From DATDAH01 sp963845425 (lineage in GTDB: Bacteria; Actinomycetota; Acidimicrobiia; Acidimicrobiales; DATDAH01), in NCBI GenBank assembly GCA_963845425.1, contig CAWJSC010000009.1, positions 1 to 64,000 on the forward strand: a stretch of 64,000 bases of DNA. The letters are read 5' to 3'. Each line of letters starts with the position of its first letter. Position 1 is the stretch's first letter. The notes under the pieces are model-generated. The model ran no database searches. It was given only the letters and a program-made list of their open reading frames with translations, and was not told the DNA's origin. Below, piece after piece: positions 14,921 to 23,778 of this stretch. Made by a program: the position numbers and the translations under genes.

Positions 14921-17530
14921 ATGGTGGTCGTCGTGATGCGCGTCACGACGCTGAAGGCGTCCGCGGCGAGGTTGCCGGGGTTGCTCGCCTACTACGCCGG
15001 GCTGGCCGAGGACCGGCAGCATCCGGGACCGGGCCGGGGGCCGGTGGACTACTACCTGGACCCCGACGAGCCGCCCGGGCGGTGGTGGGGCGGTGGCCGC
15101 GCCGCCCTGGGTTTGGACGGCCCGGTCGCCGGTGATGATCTGCGTGCGCTGCTGGAGGCCCGGCATCCCGGCACGGACGCGCCGTTGGGCCGGCGGTTCG
15201 GGGACTCGTCGGCTCGGGGGTTCGATGCGACGTTCTCGGCCCCGAAGTCGGTTTCGGTGTTGTGGGCGTTGTCGCCGGATGGGTTCGTGCGGGCCGAGGT
15301 CCTCGCCGCCCACGACACCGCGGTCGATGCCGCGCTGGGCTGGTTCGAGCGTCGTGGAGCGGTGACCCGTCGGGGCACCGATGGGGTGCTGCAGGTCGAC
15401 ACCCGAGGTGTCACCGCCGCGGTGTTCCGCCAGCACACGTCGCGCACGGTGGATCCTCAGTTGCACTCCCATGCCATCGTCTCGGCGAAGGTCCAGGACG
15501 CCACGGGCCGGTGGCTGGCGTTGGATGCCCGGTTCCTGAAGTTCCAGCAGCGGACGATCGGCTGGGTCTATGACGCTGCGCTGCGCTCCGAGTTGACGGC
15601 ACGGCTCGGTGTCGGATGGATCGACCGCGGCGATGGCGTGCTCGATCTCGCCTGCGTACCGGAGTCGGTGCGGGAGGCGTTCTCGTCGCGCACGCCCCAG
15701 GTGGAGGCAAAGCTGGCCGAGCTGATCCGGGCCTGGACCCACGATCACGACGGCGCTGAGCCGGAGCCGCGGACGATCGCTCGGCTGGAGCGCGCTGCGG
15801 TGGTCGATTCGCGGCCGGAGAAGGTCCATGGCATCGACGCTGGCGAGCTGCACGCCCGTTGGGCCGTGGAGTCCCGGGCTGCGGGCTTCGACTCCGCTCG
15901 GCTCACTTCTGACCAGATCCGTGGCACAGCCGTGCGTCGGGGACGGATCCCGGACGAGGCGCTGATCGAAGAGGTTCTGGTGCTGGCTGAGCAGGAGTCG
16001 GCGTCGTGGCTGCAGGCCGACCTGGCCCGGCACCTCACCACGATTCTTGTCCCGGACTACGCGGGCAGCGCAGCCGAGTTGACCGTGGAGGTCGACCGGC
16101 TCGCCGCTCTCGCCGAGCAGAGGTGCGTCCCGCTCGGACCCGAGCCCCACGGCGCTTCCCGACGACGTCTTGATGGACGGCCGGTCGCCGAGGCGGTCAC
16201 CGATCGGCGCCTCACGACCCCGGCGGCGCTCACCCAGGAACAGAACCTCCAGGCCTGGGCGGCCACGAACGTTCGACCCGTCGCTTCAACTGCTGATCCA
16301 CAGGACACGGCAGCCAAGGCGATCGCCGGACACGACCCTCTGGTGCTCGTCGTGGGACCGGCGGGAACCGGCAAGACCCACACCACCGCCCAAGCTGTCG
16401 CTGACCTCCAGGCCCAGGGTCGCCCGGTGGTCGGGCTCGCCCCATCCGGGAAGGCCGCCGACGTCTTGTCCATCGCCGCTGGTTGTCCGACCGACACCAT
16501 CGCCGGGTTCCTCACCCGCCACCAAGATCGCCGACCCTCGCCGTGGCCTGCGGGCACGACGGTCGTCCTCGACGAAGCCGGCATGGCCGCGACCGACGAC
16601 CTCGCCCGACTCGTCGAGCTCGTCCAGGCGAACCAATGGCGTCTCGTCGCCGTCGGCGACCCCGCGCAACTCCCCTCAGTTGCCAGGGGTGGCGTGTTCG
16701 CCCACTGGTGCGACACCATCCCCCGCCACGTCCTCGACGAGCCCCGTCGATTCACCGAAGCGTGGGAAGCAGCCGCCAGCCTCGGGCTGCGGGCCGGACG
16801 GCCAGACGCTGTCGAGGCCTACGCCGCCCACGACCGCCTCCACAGCACTCACCCCGCGACCGTCGCCGATCGGGTCGCTCGCGCCTGGCGGGAACACATA
16901 GACGCTGGACGGAGCGTCGCCGTCACCACGCCGAACGCCGACACGGCCAGGGCGATCAACCAGGAGATCCAATGGCAACACCACCCGACCGGCCACAGCG
17001 TTCGACTGCGTGACAGCACCAGCGCCTTCGTCGGTGACCAGGTCGCCACGAGGCGCAACGACCCGCGGCTGCGGACCAGCGAAAGTGAGCGGGTCCGGAA
17101 CCGCCACACCTGGACCGTCACCGGCTACGGCACCCAGGGCGACACCGTCGACGTCGGCATCGCTGTCCTCGACACCAGCGCCAACCGCAACCACACCTAC
17201 GTCGCCATGACCCGCGGCCGCCACGCGAACCACGCCGTCCTCGCCGACAGCACCGGCCTCGACGACCCCGCCGAACGCCTCACCCAGATCATCACCCGAC
17301 CGACCAGCGCCGAGTCCGCCCTTGCCGTCCAACAACGCCTTCACCACGCCGCCGGCGTCGAACCACCCGCGGCGGACAAGGACGCCAGCCGCCTGCCGAG
17401 GCCCGGCGAGCCCGGCACTCGCGACGAGATGGACCTGAGCTTCGAGGACCAGGTCGAAGCGATGCGCCGCCGCCTCGATGCCATTCAACACCGAGCCCCG
17501 AGTCGTGGAGCTCCTGGACTCGGTCCATAG
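14921..17530 (+). CDS. MobF (TrwC/TraA-like) relaxase-helicase, copy 1, with internal deletion
   Basis: 869 residues. The N-terminal HUH relaxase domain has the Tyr pair L-A-Y-Y-A-G and the His cluster D-P-Q-L-H-S-H-A. The C-terminal RecD-like helicase has Walker A G-P-A-G-T-G-K-T and Walker B V-V-L-D-E-A-G. It would nick and unwind element DNA for transfer. Compared with copy 2 it lacks 36 residues between H-T-W-T-V-T and G-Y-G-T-Q-G-D-T, next to helicase motif V/VI; the missing 108 bp is bounded in copy 2 by GTCACCG direct repeats. Helicase function may be lost. ATG at 14921 follows GGGAGG; ATG at 14936 is an alternative. Confidence 0.88.
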   Translation: MVVVVMRVTTLKASAARLPGLLAYYAGLAEDRQHPGPGRGPVDYYLDPDEPPGRWWGGGRAALGLDGPVAGDDLRALLEARHPGTDAPLGRRFGDSSARGFDATFSAPKSVSVLWALSPDGFVRAEVLAAHDTAVDAALGWFERRGAVTRRGTDGVLQVDTRGVTAAVFRQHTSRTVDPQLHSHAIVSAKVQDATGRWLALDARFLKFQQRTIGWVYDAALRSELTARLGVGWIDRGDGVLDLACVPESVREAFSSRTPQVEAKLAELIRAWTHDHDGAEPEPRTIARLERAAVVDSRPEKVHGIDAGELHARWAVESRAAGFDSARLTSDQIRGTAVRRGRIPDEALIEEVLVLAEQESASWLQADLARHLTTILVPDYAGSAAELTVEVDRLAALAEQRCVPLGPEPHGASRRRLDGRPVAEAVTDRRLTTPAALTQEQNLQAWAATNVRPVASTADPQDTAAKAIAGHDPLVLVVGPAGTGKTHTTAQAVADLQAQGRPVVGLAPSGKAADVLSIAAGCPTDTIAGFLTRHQDRRPSPWPAGTTVVLDEAGMAATDDLARLVELVQANQWRLVAVGDPAQLPSVARGGVFAHWCDTIPRHVLDEPRRFTEAWEAAASLGLRAGRPDAVEAYAAHDRLHSTHPATVADRVARAWREHIDAGRSVAVTTPNADTARAINQEIQWQHHPTGHSVRLRDSTSAFVGDQVATRRNDPRLRTSESERVRNRHTWTVTGYGTQGDTVDVGIAVLDTSANRNHTYVAMTRGRHANHAVLADSTGLDDPAERLTQIITRPTSAESALAVQQRLHHAAGVEPPAADKDASRLPRPGEPGTRDEMDLSFEDQVEAMRRRLDAIQHRAPSRGAPGLGP

Positions 17531-17644
17531 GTTCTCGACAGAGCAGTGTCGGGCTGTCACGATCATCACACCGCTCGTCGACGGCGACACGTCGGCCTCT
17601 CCATCCGGACGCAACAGCGTCCGTGCCCTGGAAGGCCCCCGCCG

Positions 17645-18733
17645 ATGGCGATCAAGAAGCTCCCCAACGGACGCTGGGAAGCGTCCTACCGAGACCCTGC
17701 CGGTCGCGAGCGCGTCAAGCACCACCGCACCCGAGCCGACGCGGACCGATGGCTCACCACCGTCAAGGACCTGCTCCACCGGGGCGACTACGTCGACCCA
17801 CGACTCGGCAAGCGGTCCTTCTCCTCGTTCGCCGTCGACTGGCTCACTGCCACCACGGCGCACGTCCGGCCGAAGACCCTGACGCATTACGAGTCGGTCC
17901 TGCGTGTCCATGTGCTGCCGACCTTCGCCGACCAGCCCGTCGGCGCCATCGGCCCGTCCGACGTCCGCCGCTTCATCGCCGAGCGAGTCGAGGCCGGCGC
18001 AGCGCCCGGGACCGTGCGTTCGGCCCGCAAGGTTCTGCGCCTCGTGCTGGCTACCGCCCAGGCCGACGGTGCGATCCGATCCAACCCCTGCGACGGTTCC
18101 CGAGTCCCCGCCTCGCCCAAGGCCGAGATGGTGTTCCTCACCGCCGAGCAGGTCGAGACTCTCGCCGCCACGATCGAGCAGCGGTACGCCACCCTCGTCC
18201 GCCTCGCCGCCTACACCGGCCTGCGCGCCGGTGAGATCTGCGCCCTGCGCGTCGGCCGGGTCGACCTCGACAGCGGTCGGATCACTGTGGCCGAGTCCGT
18301 CACCGAGGTCCAGGGCCTCGGCCTCCACTTCAGCGAACCCAAGACTTACGAGCGCCGCTCGGTCACCCTCCCCGCCTTCCTCGCCGACGAGCTGGCCACG
18401 CACCTCGAGGACCGGCCCGACGACCCCGAGACGCTCGTGTTCACCTCACCCGAGGGCTCGACGCTCAATCACAAGAACTTCTACCGCCGGCACTTCAAGC
18501 CCGCCGTCACCACTGCAGGCCTCCCACCCGAGACACGGTTTCACGACCTCCGCCATACCTGCGCCGCCCTCTGCATCGCGCTCGGTGCCCATCCCAAGGC
18601 GATCCAGGAACGCCTCGGCCACAGCAGCATCACCGTCACCCTCGACCGCTACGGCCACCTCTTCCCCAAGCTCGACGAGACCCTGACCGCCCGGCTCGAC
18701 GAGCTTCACCAGGCAGCGCTCGACCGATCCTGA
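17645..18733 (+). CDS. int: Tyrosine recombinase (integrase), copy 1
   Basis: 362-residue phage-type integrase. Arm-binding AP2-like N-terminus (M-A-I-K-K-L-P-N-G-R-W-E-A-S-Y), SAM-like core-binding domain, then the catalytic domain with Arg in T-G-L-R-A-G-E, H-D-L-R-H-T, L-G-H-S-S and nucleophile Tyr in D-R-Y-G-H-L, all intact. It would recombine the element at the tRNA-Ala 3' end. Start at ATG 17645; an in-frame start 99 bases upstream would add a basic segment without family support. About 110 bases after the relaxase, co-directional. Copy 2 at 28614 differs at scattered positions. Confidence 0.92.
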   Translation: MAIKKLPNGRWEASYRDPAGRERVKHHRTRADADRWLTTVKDLLHRGDYVDPRLGKRSFSSFAVDWLTATTAHVRPKTLTHYESVLRVHVLPTFADQPVGAIGPSDVRRFIAERVEAGAAPGTVRSARKVLRLVLATAQADGAIRSNPCDGSRVPASPKAEMVFLTAEQVETLAATIEQRYATLVRLAAYTGLRAGEICALRVGRVDLDSGRITVAESVTEVQGLGLHFSEPKTYERRSVTLPAFLADELATHLEDRPDDPETLVFTSPEGSTLNHKNFYRRHFKPAVTTAGLPPETRFHDLRHTCAALCIALGAHPKAIQERLGHSSITVTLDRYGHLFPKLDETLTARLDELHQAALDRS

Positions 18734-19235
18734 GCTGCTGGCGCTCCTTGACCAACGACGCCACCGCGATAGCGGCCCCATTGGAGCGGCCATTCGCACG
18801 GCGAGAAGGGTCGAGTGAGTCGGCGGGCGATTGAACTGTCAGCACAAGTTCCTGGCCCGTCACTGTCGCCCTCGGGGGGCTGAGGCTGTGGGGGTTCGGG
18901 CGCAGGAAGAACACATCGCGCTCACCGTCAAACGGGATGTGAAGCGAGAACCTCGTCCCAGCCACGTGGTGCGGCCCGGGACCGAACGTTGCCCTCCTGA
19001 AGTCGCCCGTCACATCGATCCGCACATCCGACGCGCCGGGCGAGTACTGCTCGTCGCGCCGAACGACTGGACACTCAATCTCGAACTGGGCCACGACCCG
19101 ATCGAGCATGTCCTCGACAGGCGTTGCCAGCACTGCGTTCGCATCGAGACCCAGCACGAACTCCCGAAGACGCTCATGTTGGGCGCGCAGAACGTCACCA
19201 ACACCATTTCCCATGAACAGGTGGTCGACGGTCAT
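18636..19235 (-). pseudogene. Truncated cargo gene of unknown family
   Basis: ATG at 19235 with GGAGAGG upstream. The first about 140 residues look like a real folded protein (R-L-R-E-F-V-L-G-L-D ... F-L-R-P-N-P-H-S-L), then from about 18810 sense is lost, and the last about 33 codons run antisense through the integrase 3' end. It looks like the N-terminal part of a longer gene cut when sequence next to int was deleted. It fills the same int-to-end-repeat slot that holds the hydrolase/nuclease pair in the right-hand copy. Family not recognised. Confidence 0.55.
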
Positions 19236-19324
19236 GCCTCTCCATCATGCAGGTGACCGATGACATCGGACGCGGTGTGGTCCCGGTTCGTGCGACACCT
19301 CGGCCACTGCGTCGCCTGGAGCTC

Positions 19325-19346
19325 TCGCGGAGTTTTCGCGGAGTGC
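19325..19346. repeat. Element-end repeat, middle copy
   Basis: Identical to 12078-12099 and 32831-32852. Similarity to the right copy continues through GCGGGC..CTCGCCCGACCT to GTGACCAGG near 19398; the tRNA-derived sequence that follows in the right copy is missing here. It marks the former right end of the left-hand element. Confidence 0.75.
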
Positions 19347-19398
19347 GGGCCCCTCGCCCGACCTCGTGGTCATGACCACACGCCCGTGACCAGGAGGG

Positions 19399-19765
19399 GG
19401 GGCGGGGCCGGGCGCGGCGGGGGACGGGAGAGCCGCGGAGCGCGGAGGATCCGGGGCGGACAGACGGGAGCGGACAGACGACGAGCAGCGCGGCAGCAAC
19501 GCGGAGCCACCAGCGGCGAGGAGAAGAGGCGCGAGGAGGCGCATCCCGCGAGCGCCCAGGCGCGAGGCGCCAGCGGCGGGGCGAGGCGAAGCGGCCGCGG
19601 ACAGCCGGGGATGGCAACGAGCGCCGAAGAGCCGCCAGGGAGGATCCGGAGCCGCACCGCGGCCCGGGACCGGCGCGGCGAGGCAGACCGGCAACGACCG
19701 GCCGGGCGAAGAGGCGGGGTCGGTGACGACCCACCCACCCGCATCCCCGACGAAGCCCGTGCGGC
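19399..19765. other. Very G-rich, strand-biased geneless block
   Basis: About 370 bases, strongly purine/G-rich on the plus strand from GAGGGGGGGCGGGG onward, with many small GGCGCC/CGCGGC palindromes. No frame has protein-like composition on either strand. It replaces the expected middle attachment site. It may be a structured RNA, a transfer-related locus or simple decay. Confidence 0.45.
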
Positions 19766-20734
19766 TCACCGATGGTCAGCGGCAGCGGCTCGGGCCAGGA
19801 GGTCGCTCCAGTTCTCGGTCCTGACGTCGAGGACGCCGCCGAAGGGGACCTCGCCCGGGAGCTCGTCGGTCGTTCCTTCCGTCGGGTGACGACGACGCAT
19901 CGGCGGCGATCCACGGTGCCGTTGTTCACGATCTCGGGTCGGCAGGCGGCGCCAGCACCGCTGGCGTTCTCCAACACGGCGGCCTCCCAGAAGCCGTTGA
20001 CCGGCTCGCCCTCGACGTCGAAGACCGAGGCGAAGAGGATCAACTCGTCGCTGGTCCACACGAGCCGTCGGTCATGGCGGGACCGATGGGGTCGATCGGA
20101 GTCGCTCCCAGGTGTTCGAACCGGGGAGGTACTCCCAGTCCCGTCCGCCGTCGATGGTGGTCTGGTCGGTGAACACCCACGCGTCGCCCGTCCACACAGG
20201 GTCACCGAGTCCAGGCTGCGGGGGCGGTGCCCGCAGCGCCCACTCGTCGGTCGACGCGTCATAGGACATGAGCACGTCGGCATCACCCGCCACGGCCCGG
20301 CTGGCGCTGACGAGCATCTCGGACCCGTCCAGGTCGCGTCCCGTGCGCGAAGGCGACCGGCGACGGTGACACCGGCCTCCACATGTCGGCGACCGGGTCG
20401 TAGGCGGCACCGTCGGCCAGTGGATCGAGCTGGACCGCACAGTCCGAGCCGGACCCACAAGGCGTCGTGCTCGATCCCCGACGACGACCATCTCCACACC
20501 CGTCGACACGGCTACGCCGGGAACGCGAGCCGTCAGAGGTGAGGCCGCCATCTGCGTCCATGTGTCCGCCGGCGGACTGGTCCCTGCCGAACTGCCTGCG
20601 CCGACGTCCGGTCCCGGGCCACCCGACCCCCCATCGCTACCAGCGCCCCCGCACGCCGCGAGGAGCACCAGGGCAAGAACGATCGGGACGATCGACAGGC
20701 GCCGAAGACCGGTGGCTGGCTCCGTAGTGAGCAC
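19766..20734 (-). pseudogene. Decayed Kelch-type lipoprotein
   Basis: GTG at 20734 starts a signal peptide with lipobox L-A-A-C, followed by Kelch/galactose-oxidase-like strands: D-T-W-T-Q-M-A-A-S-P, then Y-D-P-V-A-D-M-W-R-P, Y-D-A-S-T-D-E-W-A-L, W-T-G-D-A-W-V-F, V-W-T-S-D-E-L-I-L-F, and a last piece L-P-G-E-V-P-F-G-G. These pieces lie in successive different frames, needing about four frameshifts, and the end runs into the G-rich block. It starts 2 bases after the stop of the upstream lipoprotein pseudogene, so they were an operon. Compare the intact Kelch protein at 23779. Confidence 0.65.
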
Positions 20735-20736
20735 GC

Positions 20737-21671
20737 TCAACCCGTCTCCACGACGGCGCACTCGCCTTCGGCGTTGAGCTGCGGGAGTTGATCGACCTCG
20801 TAGCCGGGCTCGTCGAGGAACACGAAGGTCGAGCACTCGTGGCGCAGCCACTGACCGGAACCCGGCCAAGCATCGGACGGCAGCTGCCGCTCGAGAACCT
20901 CGTAGTCGCCAGGGCCGACGACCGGAACCGCCGAGCCGAGGACTCGCCCTCGTCGCCAACCGAAACGTACACAAGCTCGGCCGGATCGCCCGTGGCCAGG
21001 GCGTCCGCGAGGCACGCCCGAATGCTCGGGTCCGCGGAGAGGCTCGCATAGCCGCAGAGCGGCAGGACGGCACGATCTGAGAACCAGTCCGGAGCGACCC
21101 GATCGACCTCGAGCGACTCGTAGGCCCGGCCACGCTCGCACGAGAACGCAACGGGCTCTTCGGCGGATCCCGCAACGAGCGACGAGCACACCTGCGTCGA
21201 CCAGGCACCCGAACCAAACGAGTCGCGGGTGGCGTCGGTGAAACGCTCGACCGTTCCGTCATCCCTCGTGCGCCAAAGCGTCACGATCGGATCACCCTCG
21301 ACCGTGGTCAGCGTCGAGACGAACGAGGCAGCCAGTCGAGCGAGGTGCGCGTCGAGAAAGCACCGTCTCGCCGCTTCGTCGACGACTGGCGGGCGGGAGC
21401 CCTCCTCGACCCCACAGAACCGGTCTCTCGGGCCGTTCACCGCTCGAGGCGGAGCCGAACGCACATCCACACCAACCTCGACCAGCGCCCCTCTCAACCC
21501 ACCCGGCTCGATCGTCGACGGCTCGCTTGTGGCGGAAGATTCGGCGTCGACGATCTCAGTCGAACCGTCATCGCGCCCACCTGACTCTGAACACGAAGTC
21601 CCGCCGAGCATCAGTGCGACGAGCACAAGCGAGAGCGACAACGCAGGCTTCACCCCTGTAGGACGTCTCAT
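20737..21671 (-). pseudogene. Lipoprotein-like gene with one frameshift
   Basis: ATG at 21671 begins a hydrophobic signal (A-L-S-L-S-L-V-L-V-A-L-M-L) ending at a Cys, then an acidic linker and a domain with several Cys (R-R-C-F-L-D, S-C-E-R-G, P-L-C-G-Y). The frame breaks near 20920 and resumes one base over as G-D-Y-E-V-L-E-R-Q-L-P to the stop at 20737. No known family recognised. It precedes the Kelch pseudogene directly. Confidence 0.55.
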
Positions 21672-21804
21672 GCTCTTACCTGGGTTCCCGCACCTCGGCT
21701 GCTCGCAGGATGCCCAACATCTACTTCCGACCTCGTCTGAGCCTCGGTCACGACGAGCCACTCCCGTGGCCTCGCTCGCCATGCTCGCCAGCAGTGGCCC
21801 GAAC

Positions 21805-22350
21805 CTACGAGTACCGCTCTGCCACCGTCGGGAAGTGCAGTCGTAGCTGATCGACCATCTCGACCTTGGACACGGGTCGGATTCGTCGTTTGGCGATGAG
21901 CGCGTCGATGACGTCGTCAACCTCCTCAGGTGACCGCTCGTACAGCCGCGTGGCAAAGGAGTCTCCGTCGACGGCCTCGACGCCGAGCTCCGTCTGGGCC
22001 ACTTCGGCCCGGAGGGCAGCGTCGTTGGTCACGAGAATGTCGGCACCTCCAATCATCGCGGCGGCGACCACATGGCGATCCTTGACGTTGATCACCTCGG
22101 GGACCTCGTCGATCGGGGCCGAATCCAGCGTCTGGTCGGCGAGGGCTGTCCGCATGTGCCCGACGCGTCGTCGGACGGCATCCGGGTCGAGGTGCGGGAA
22201 GTCCTCGATCAAGGTGTTCTCCACTTCTTCGAGAATCTCGGACGAGACGATCGGCTCAAAGCGCTCGAGATCGAAGGCCGTGAGCAGGAAGTCGCACGCC
22301 ACGATCGGCACGAGCACGTCCGCATCGAGGACGGCGACGGTTAGCGGCAT
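21805..22350 (-). CDS. PIN-domain toxin, copy 2
   Basis: 181 residues, intact, same acidic catalytic set as copy 1 (V-L-D-A-D-V-L-V, N-V-K-D-R-H-V-V, L-V-T-N-D-A-A-L). Differences from copy 1 are mostly conservative and away from the active site (for example Leu to Phe after A-C-D, and Met to Ile before L-V-T-N-D). Couples to its antitoxin by a one-base TGATG overlap. With two near-identical pairs in one element, each antitoxin probably neutralises either toxin. Confidence 0.85.
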   Translation of the reverse strand: MPLTVAVLDADVLVPIVACDFLLTAFDLERFEPIVSSEILEEVENTLIEDFPHLDPDAVRRRVGHMRTALADQTLDSAPIDEVPEVINVKDRHVVAAAMIGGADILVTNDAALRAEVAQTELGVEAVDGDSFATRLYERSPEEVDDVIDALIAKRRIRPVSKVEMVDQLRLHFPTVAERYS

Positions 22351-22757
22351 CAGTCGTAGAGACCGAGCTCCTCGGCCTCACGAGCCATCTCGTCCAGCGC
22401 CTCGGCCCGGCGGCGGACGGAGGCGTCCCGGTACCGGACGACGTCGCCCAGAGCGAGGCGGCGGTGCGTGCCGACCATCCGAGCCGGCAGCTTTCCGGCC
22501 TCGATGAGTCGGACGACCGTCGGGCGCGACACGCCGAGGACCGCAGCGGCCTGCTCGGTCGTGAGGTCGTCCGGTGTCCGCAAGACCAAAGCCCGCTCAC
22601 CCTCAGCGGCCGCCTCGAGGATCTCCTCGAATGCCTCGACCACGGGCTGGGGAAGATCGAGCACGGTTCCGTCTTCGGCGGTAATCCGCTGGTGGACGCC
22701 GAACGCCCGAAGCGCGGCGCGCGCCCGGTCTCGATCCTCTGCGGGAAGTGTCGCCAT
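22350..22757 (-). CDS. HTH (excisionase/MerR-like) antitoxin, copy 2
   Basis: 135 residues, same domain order as copy 1. ATG at 22757, 6 bases after TAGAGT; a TTG immediately upstream in frame is not needed. The recognition-helix region is nearly unchanged (V-L-G-V-S-R-P-T-V-V-R-L), so it should bind the same tandem repeats. Confidence 0.82.
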   Translation of the reverse strand: MATLPAEDRDRARAALRAFGVHQRITAEDGTVLDLPQPVVEAFEEILEAAAEGERALVLRTPDDLTTEQAAAVLGVSRPTVVRLIEAGKLPARMVGTHRRLALGDVVRYRDASVRRRAEALDEMAREAEELGLYD

Positions 22758-22763
22758 CAAGAC

Positions 22764-22790
22764 ACTCTACCATCAAACGAAATAAACGAA
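22764..22790 (-). promoter_or_regulatory. Toxin-antitoxin promoter with tandem AAACGAA operator, copy 2
   Basis: TAGAGT at 22764-22769 (minus) followed upstream by two AAACGAA units, as in copy 1. Confidence 0.55.
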
Positions 22791-22859
22791 CAGGCCGGTA
22801 GCTGGGTCAGTCGTGGAATCGGCCGGAACCCGGCTCGCTTGTGCGATCGTCCAAAGACG

Positions 22860-23300
22860 GTGATCCGACTCCTGGCACTGGCGGCATGCTCGTGGGCTGT
22901 CGTGGGCTGTACCGGCGCTGACCAGACCGAGGCGGCGAGGCCGGAAGCCTCGCCGACAACTCAGCCCTCTCCGGTGACTATCGCTGCATCCAAGGTCTGC
23001 GGGCCGACGGACGGGTTAGCCGTTCTGGTCGAAATCGAAGGGGCCGAAGCTCATGACTTCACTGCCGAAATAGTGCTGGGTGGCGAGGTGGTCGCATCGT
23101 CGGATCAGTCGGCCCTCCTCGTCGCGTCGAGCGACGGCCTAGTCCTTGACGTTCCGTTGGACCCTGTCCGGTCCGCCCAAAATGACATCCTCACGACGCT
23201 CGACATCACGGATGCCAAGGTACGCATCCGGCCCGTCGGCGGGGGCGCTGTCGTGGCCGCCGACCGAACCATCGCTCCACTCACGGAGTCGTGTGGCTAG
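22860..23300 (+). CDS. Small lipoprotein, member 3 of the element family
   Basis: 146 residues, close to 14172-14612: signal peptide with lipobox V-V-G-C, Thr/Pro linker, and two-Cys domain (S-K-V-C-G-P ... T-E-S-C-G). GTG start at 22860. Substitutions relative to member 2 cluster in the middle of the domain. Same position, divergent from the toxin-antitoxin operon. Confidence 0.75.
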   Translation: MIRLLALAACSWAVVGCTGADQTEAARPEASPTTQPSPVTIAASKVCGPTDGLAVLVEIEGAEAHDFTAEIVLGGEVVASSDQSALLVASSDGLVLDVPLDPVRSAQNDILTTLDITDAKVRIRPVGGGAVVAADRTIAPLTESCG

Positions 23301-23375
23301 TCGAACAGACCGGCGATCTTCGTGAAGCTCCACGGGCGGTCGCTGACCCTGCCGCCATCGCGGGGTCGGCGACTG
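23297..23375 (-). pseudogene. C-terminal transposase remnant, copy 2
   Basis: Minus strand reads R-P-W-S-F-T-K-I-A-G-L-F-D before the stop at 23297; one base is missing upstream relative to copy 1, so the T-P-A-M-A-A-G part is out of frame. Confidence 0.4.
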
Positions 23376-23778
23376 GAAGTCCCAGCTCACCGCTCTCGAG
23401 AGCGTGACTGGCGCAAGGCCAACGCCGCGTGGCAGGGCATCTACATGATCAACAACGACGTGATCACCGGGGTGCCCAGGCGGAAATCGACCGCTGACTT
23501 CCTTCGCTGGAAGGCTGGCCTCGGTTCAGCCGGACTCCGTCGTGTAACCGAGTCGGTGGCGCAGCAGGACAGCACAGCGCAGCCAGAGTCGTATGAAGGC
23601 CCGGCCCGGCCGGGCCTTCTGCGTTCGGCTCAGCTGGGCTCGGTTGGCGCCATGCCCTCCCCGTCAATTGCCAGCCTTCGCCGCCCTGGCGTGACCTGCC
23701 GCGACGCCCATTCGTCACGGTTTGACCGCGACGTTCGCAAGGTAGAGGCCTGGCGCGCACCTCGACGTCCACCGCTGA
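23376..23778. other. Remnant region without an intact gene
   Basis: From about 23400 the plus strand reads E-R-D-W-R-K-A-N-A-A-W-Q-G-I-Y for some 45 sensible codons with no start and no recognised family, probably a gene fragment. A strong hairpin at 23596 follows. Nothing else seen. Confidence 0.4.
23596..23618. terminator. Hairpin AAGGCCCGGC / GCCGGGCCTT
   Basis: Perfect 10-bp stem with a 3-base loop, followed by TTCTGCG rather than a T-tract. Very stable; probably a terminator for the plus-strand remnant or a barrier between modules. Confidence 0.5.

Larger units (their letters stand above)
14858..18725 (+). repeat. Duplicated relaxase-integrase block, copy 1
   Basis: Aligns with 25722-29694 at high nucleotide identity over its whole length except the 108-bp deletion in the relaxase. 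Similarity begins at ACAGACGAG upstream of the relaxase and ends at the integrase C-terminus. Confidence 0.88.
21797..23375. repeat. Duplicated toxin-antitoxin/lipoprotein block, copy 2
   Basis: Second copy of 13110-14689. Confidence 0.88.

Noticed and set aside
19195..20499. 434-codon minus-strand gene
   Set aside because: Only its middle has Kelch-like sense; the ends are Arg/Pro-rich nonsense through the G-rich block. Treated as part of a frameshifted pseudogene.
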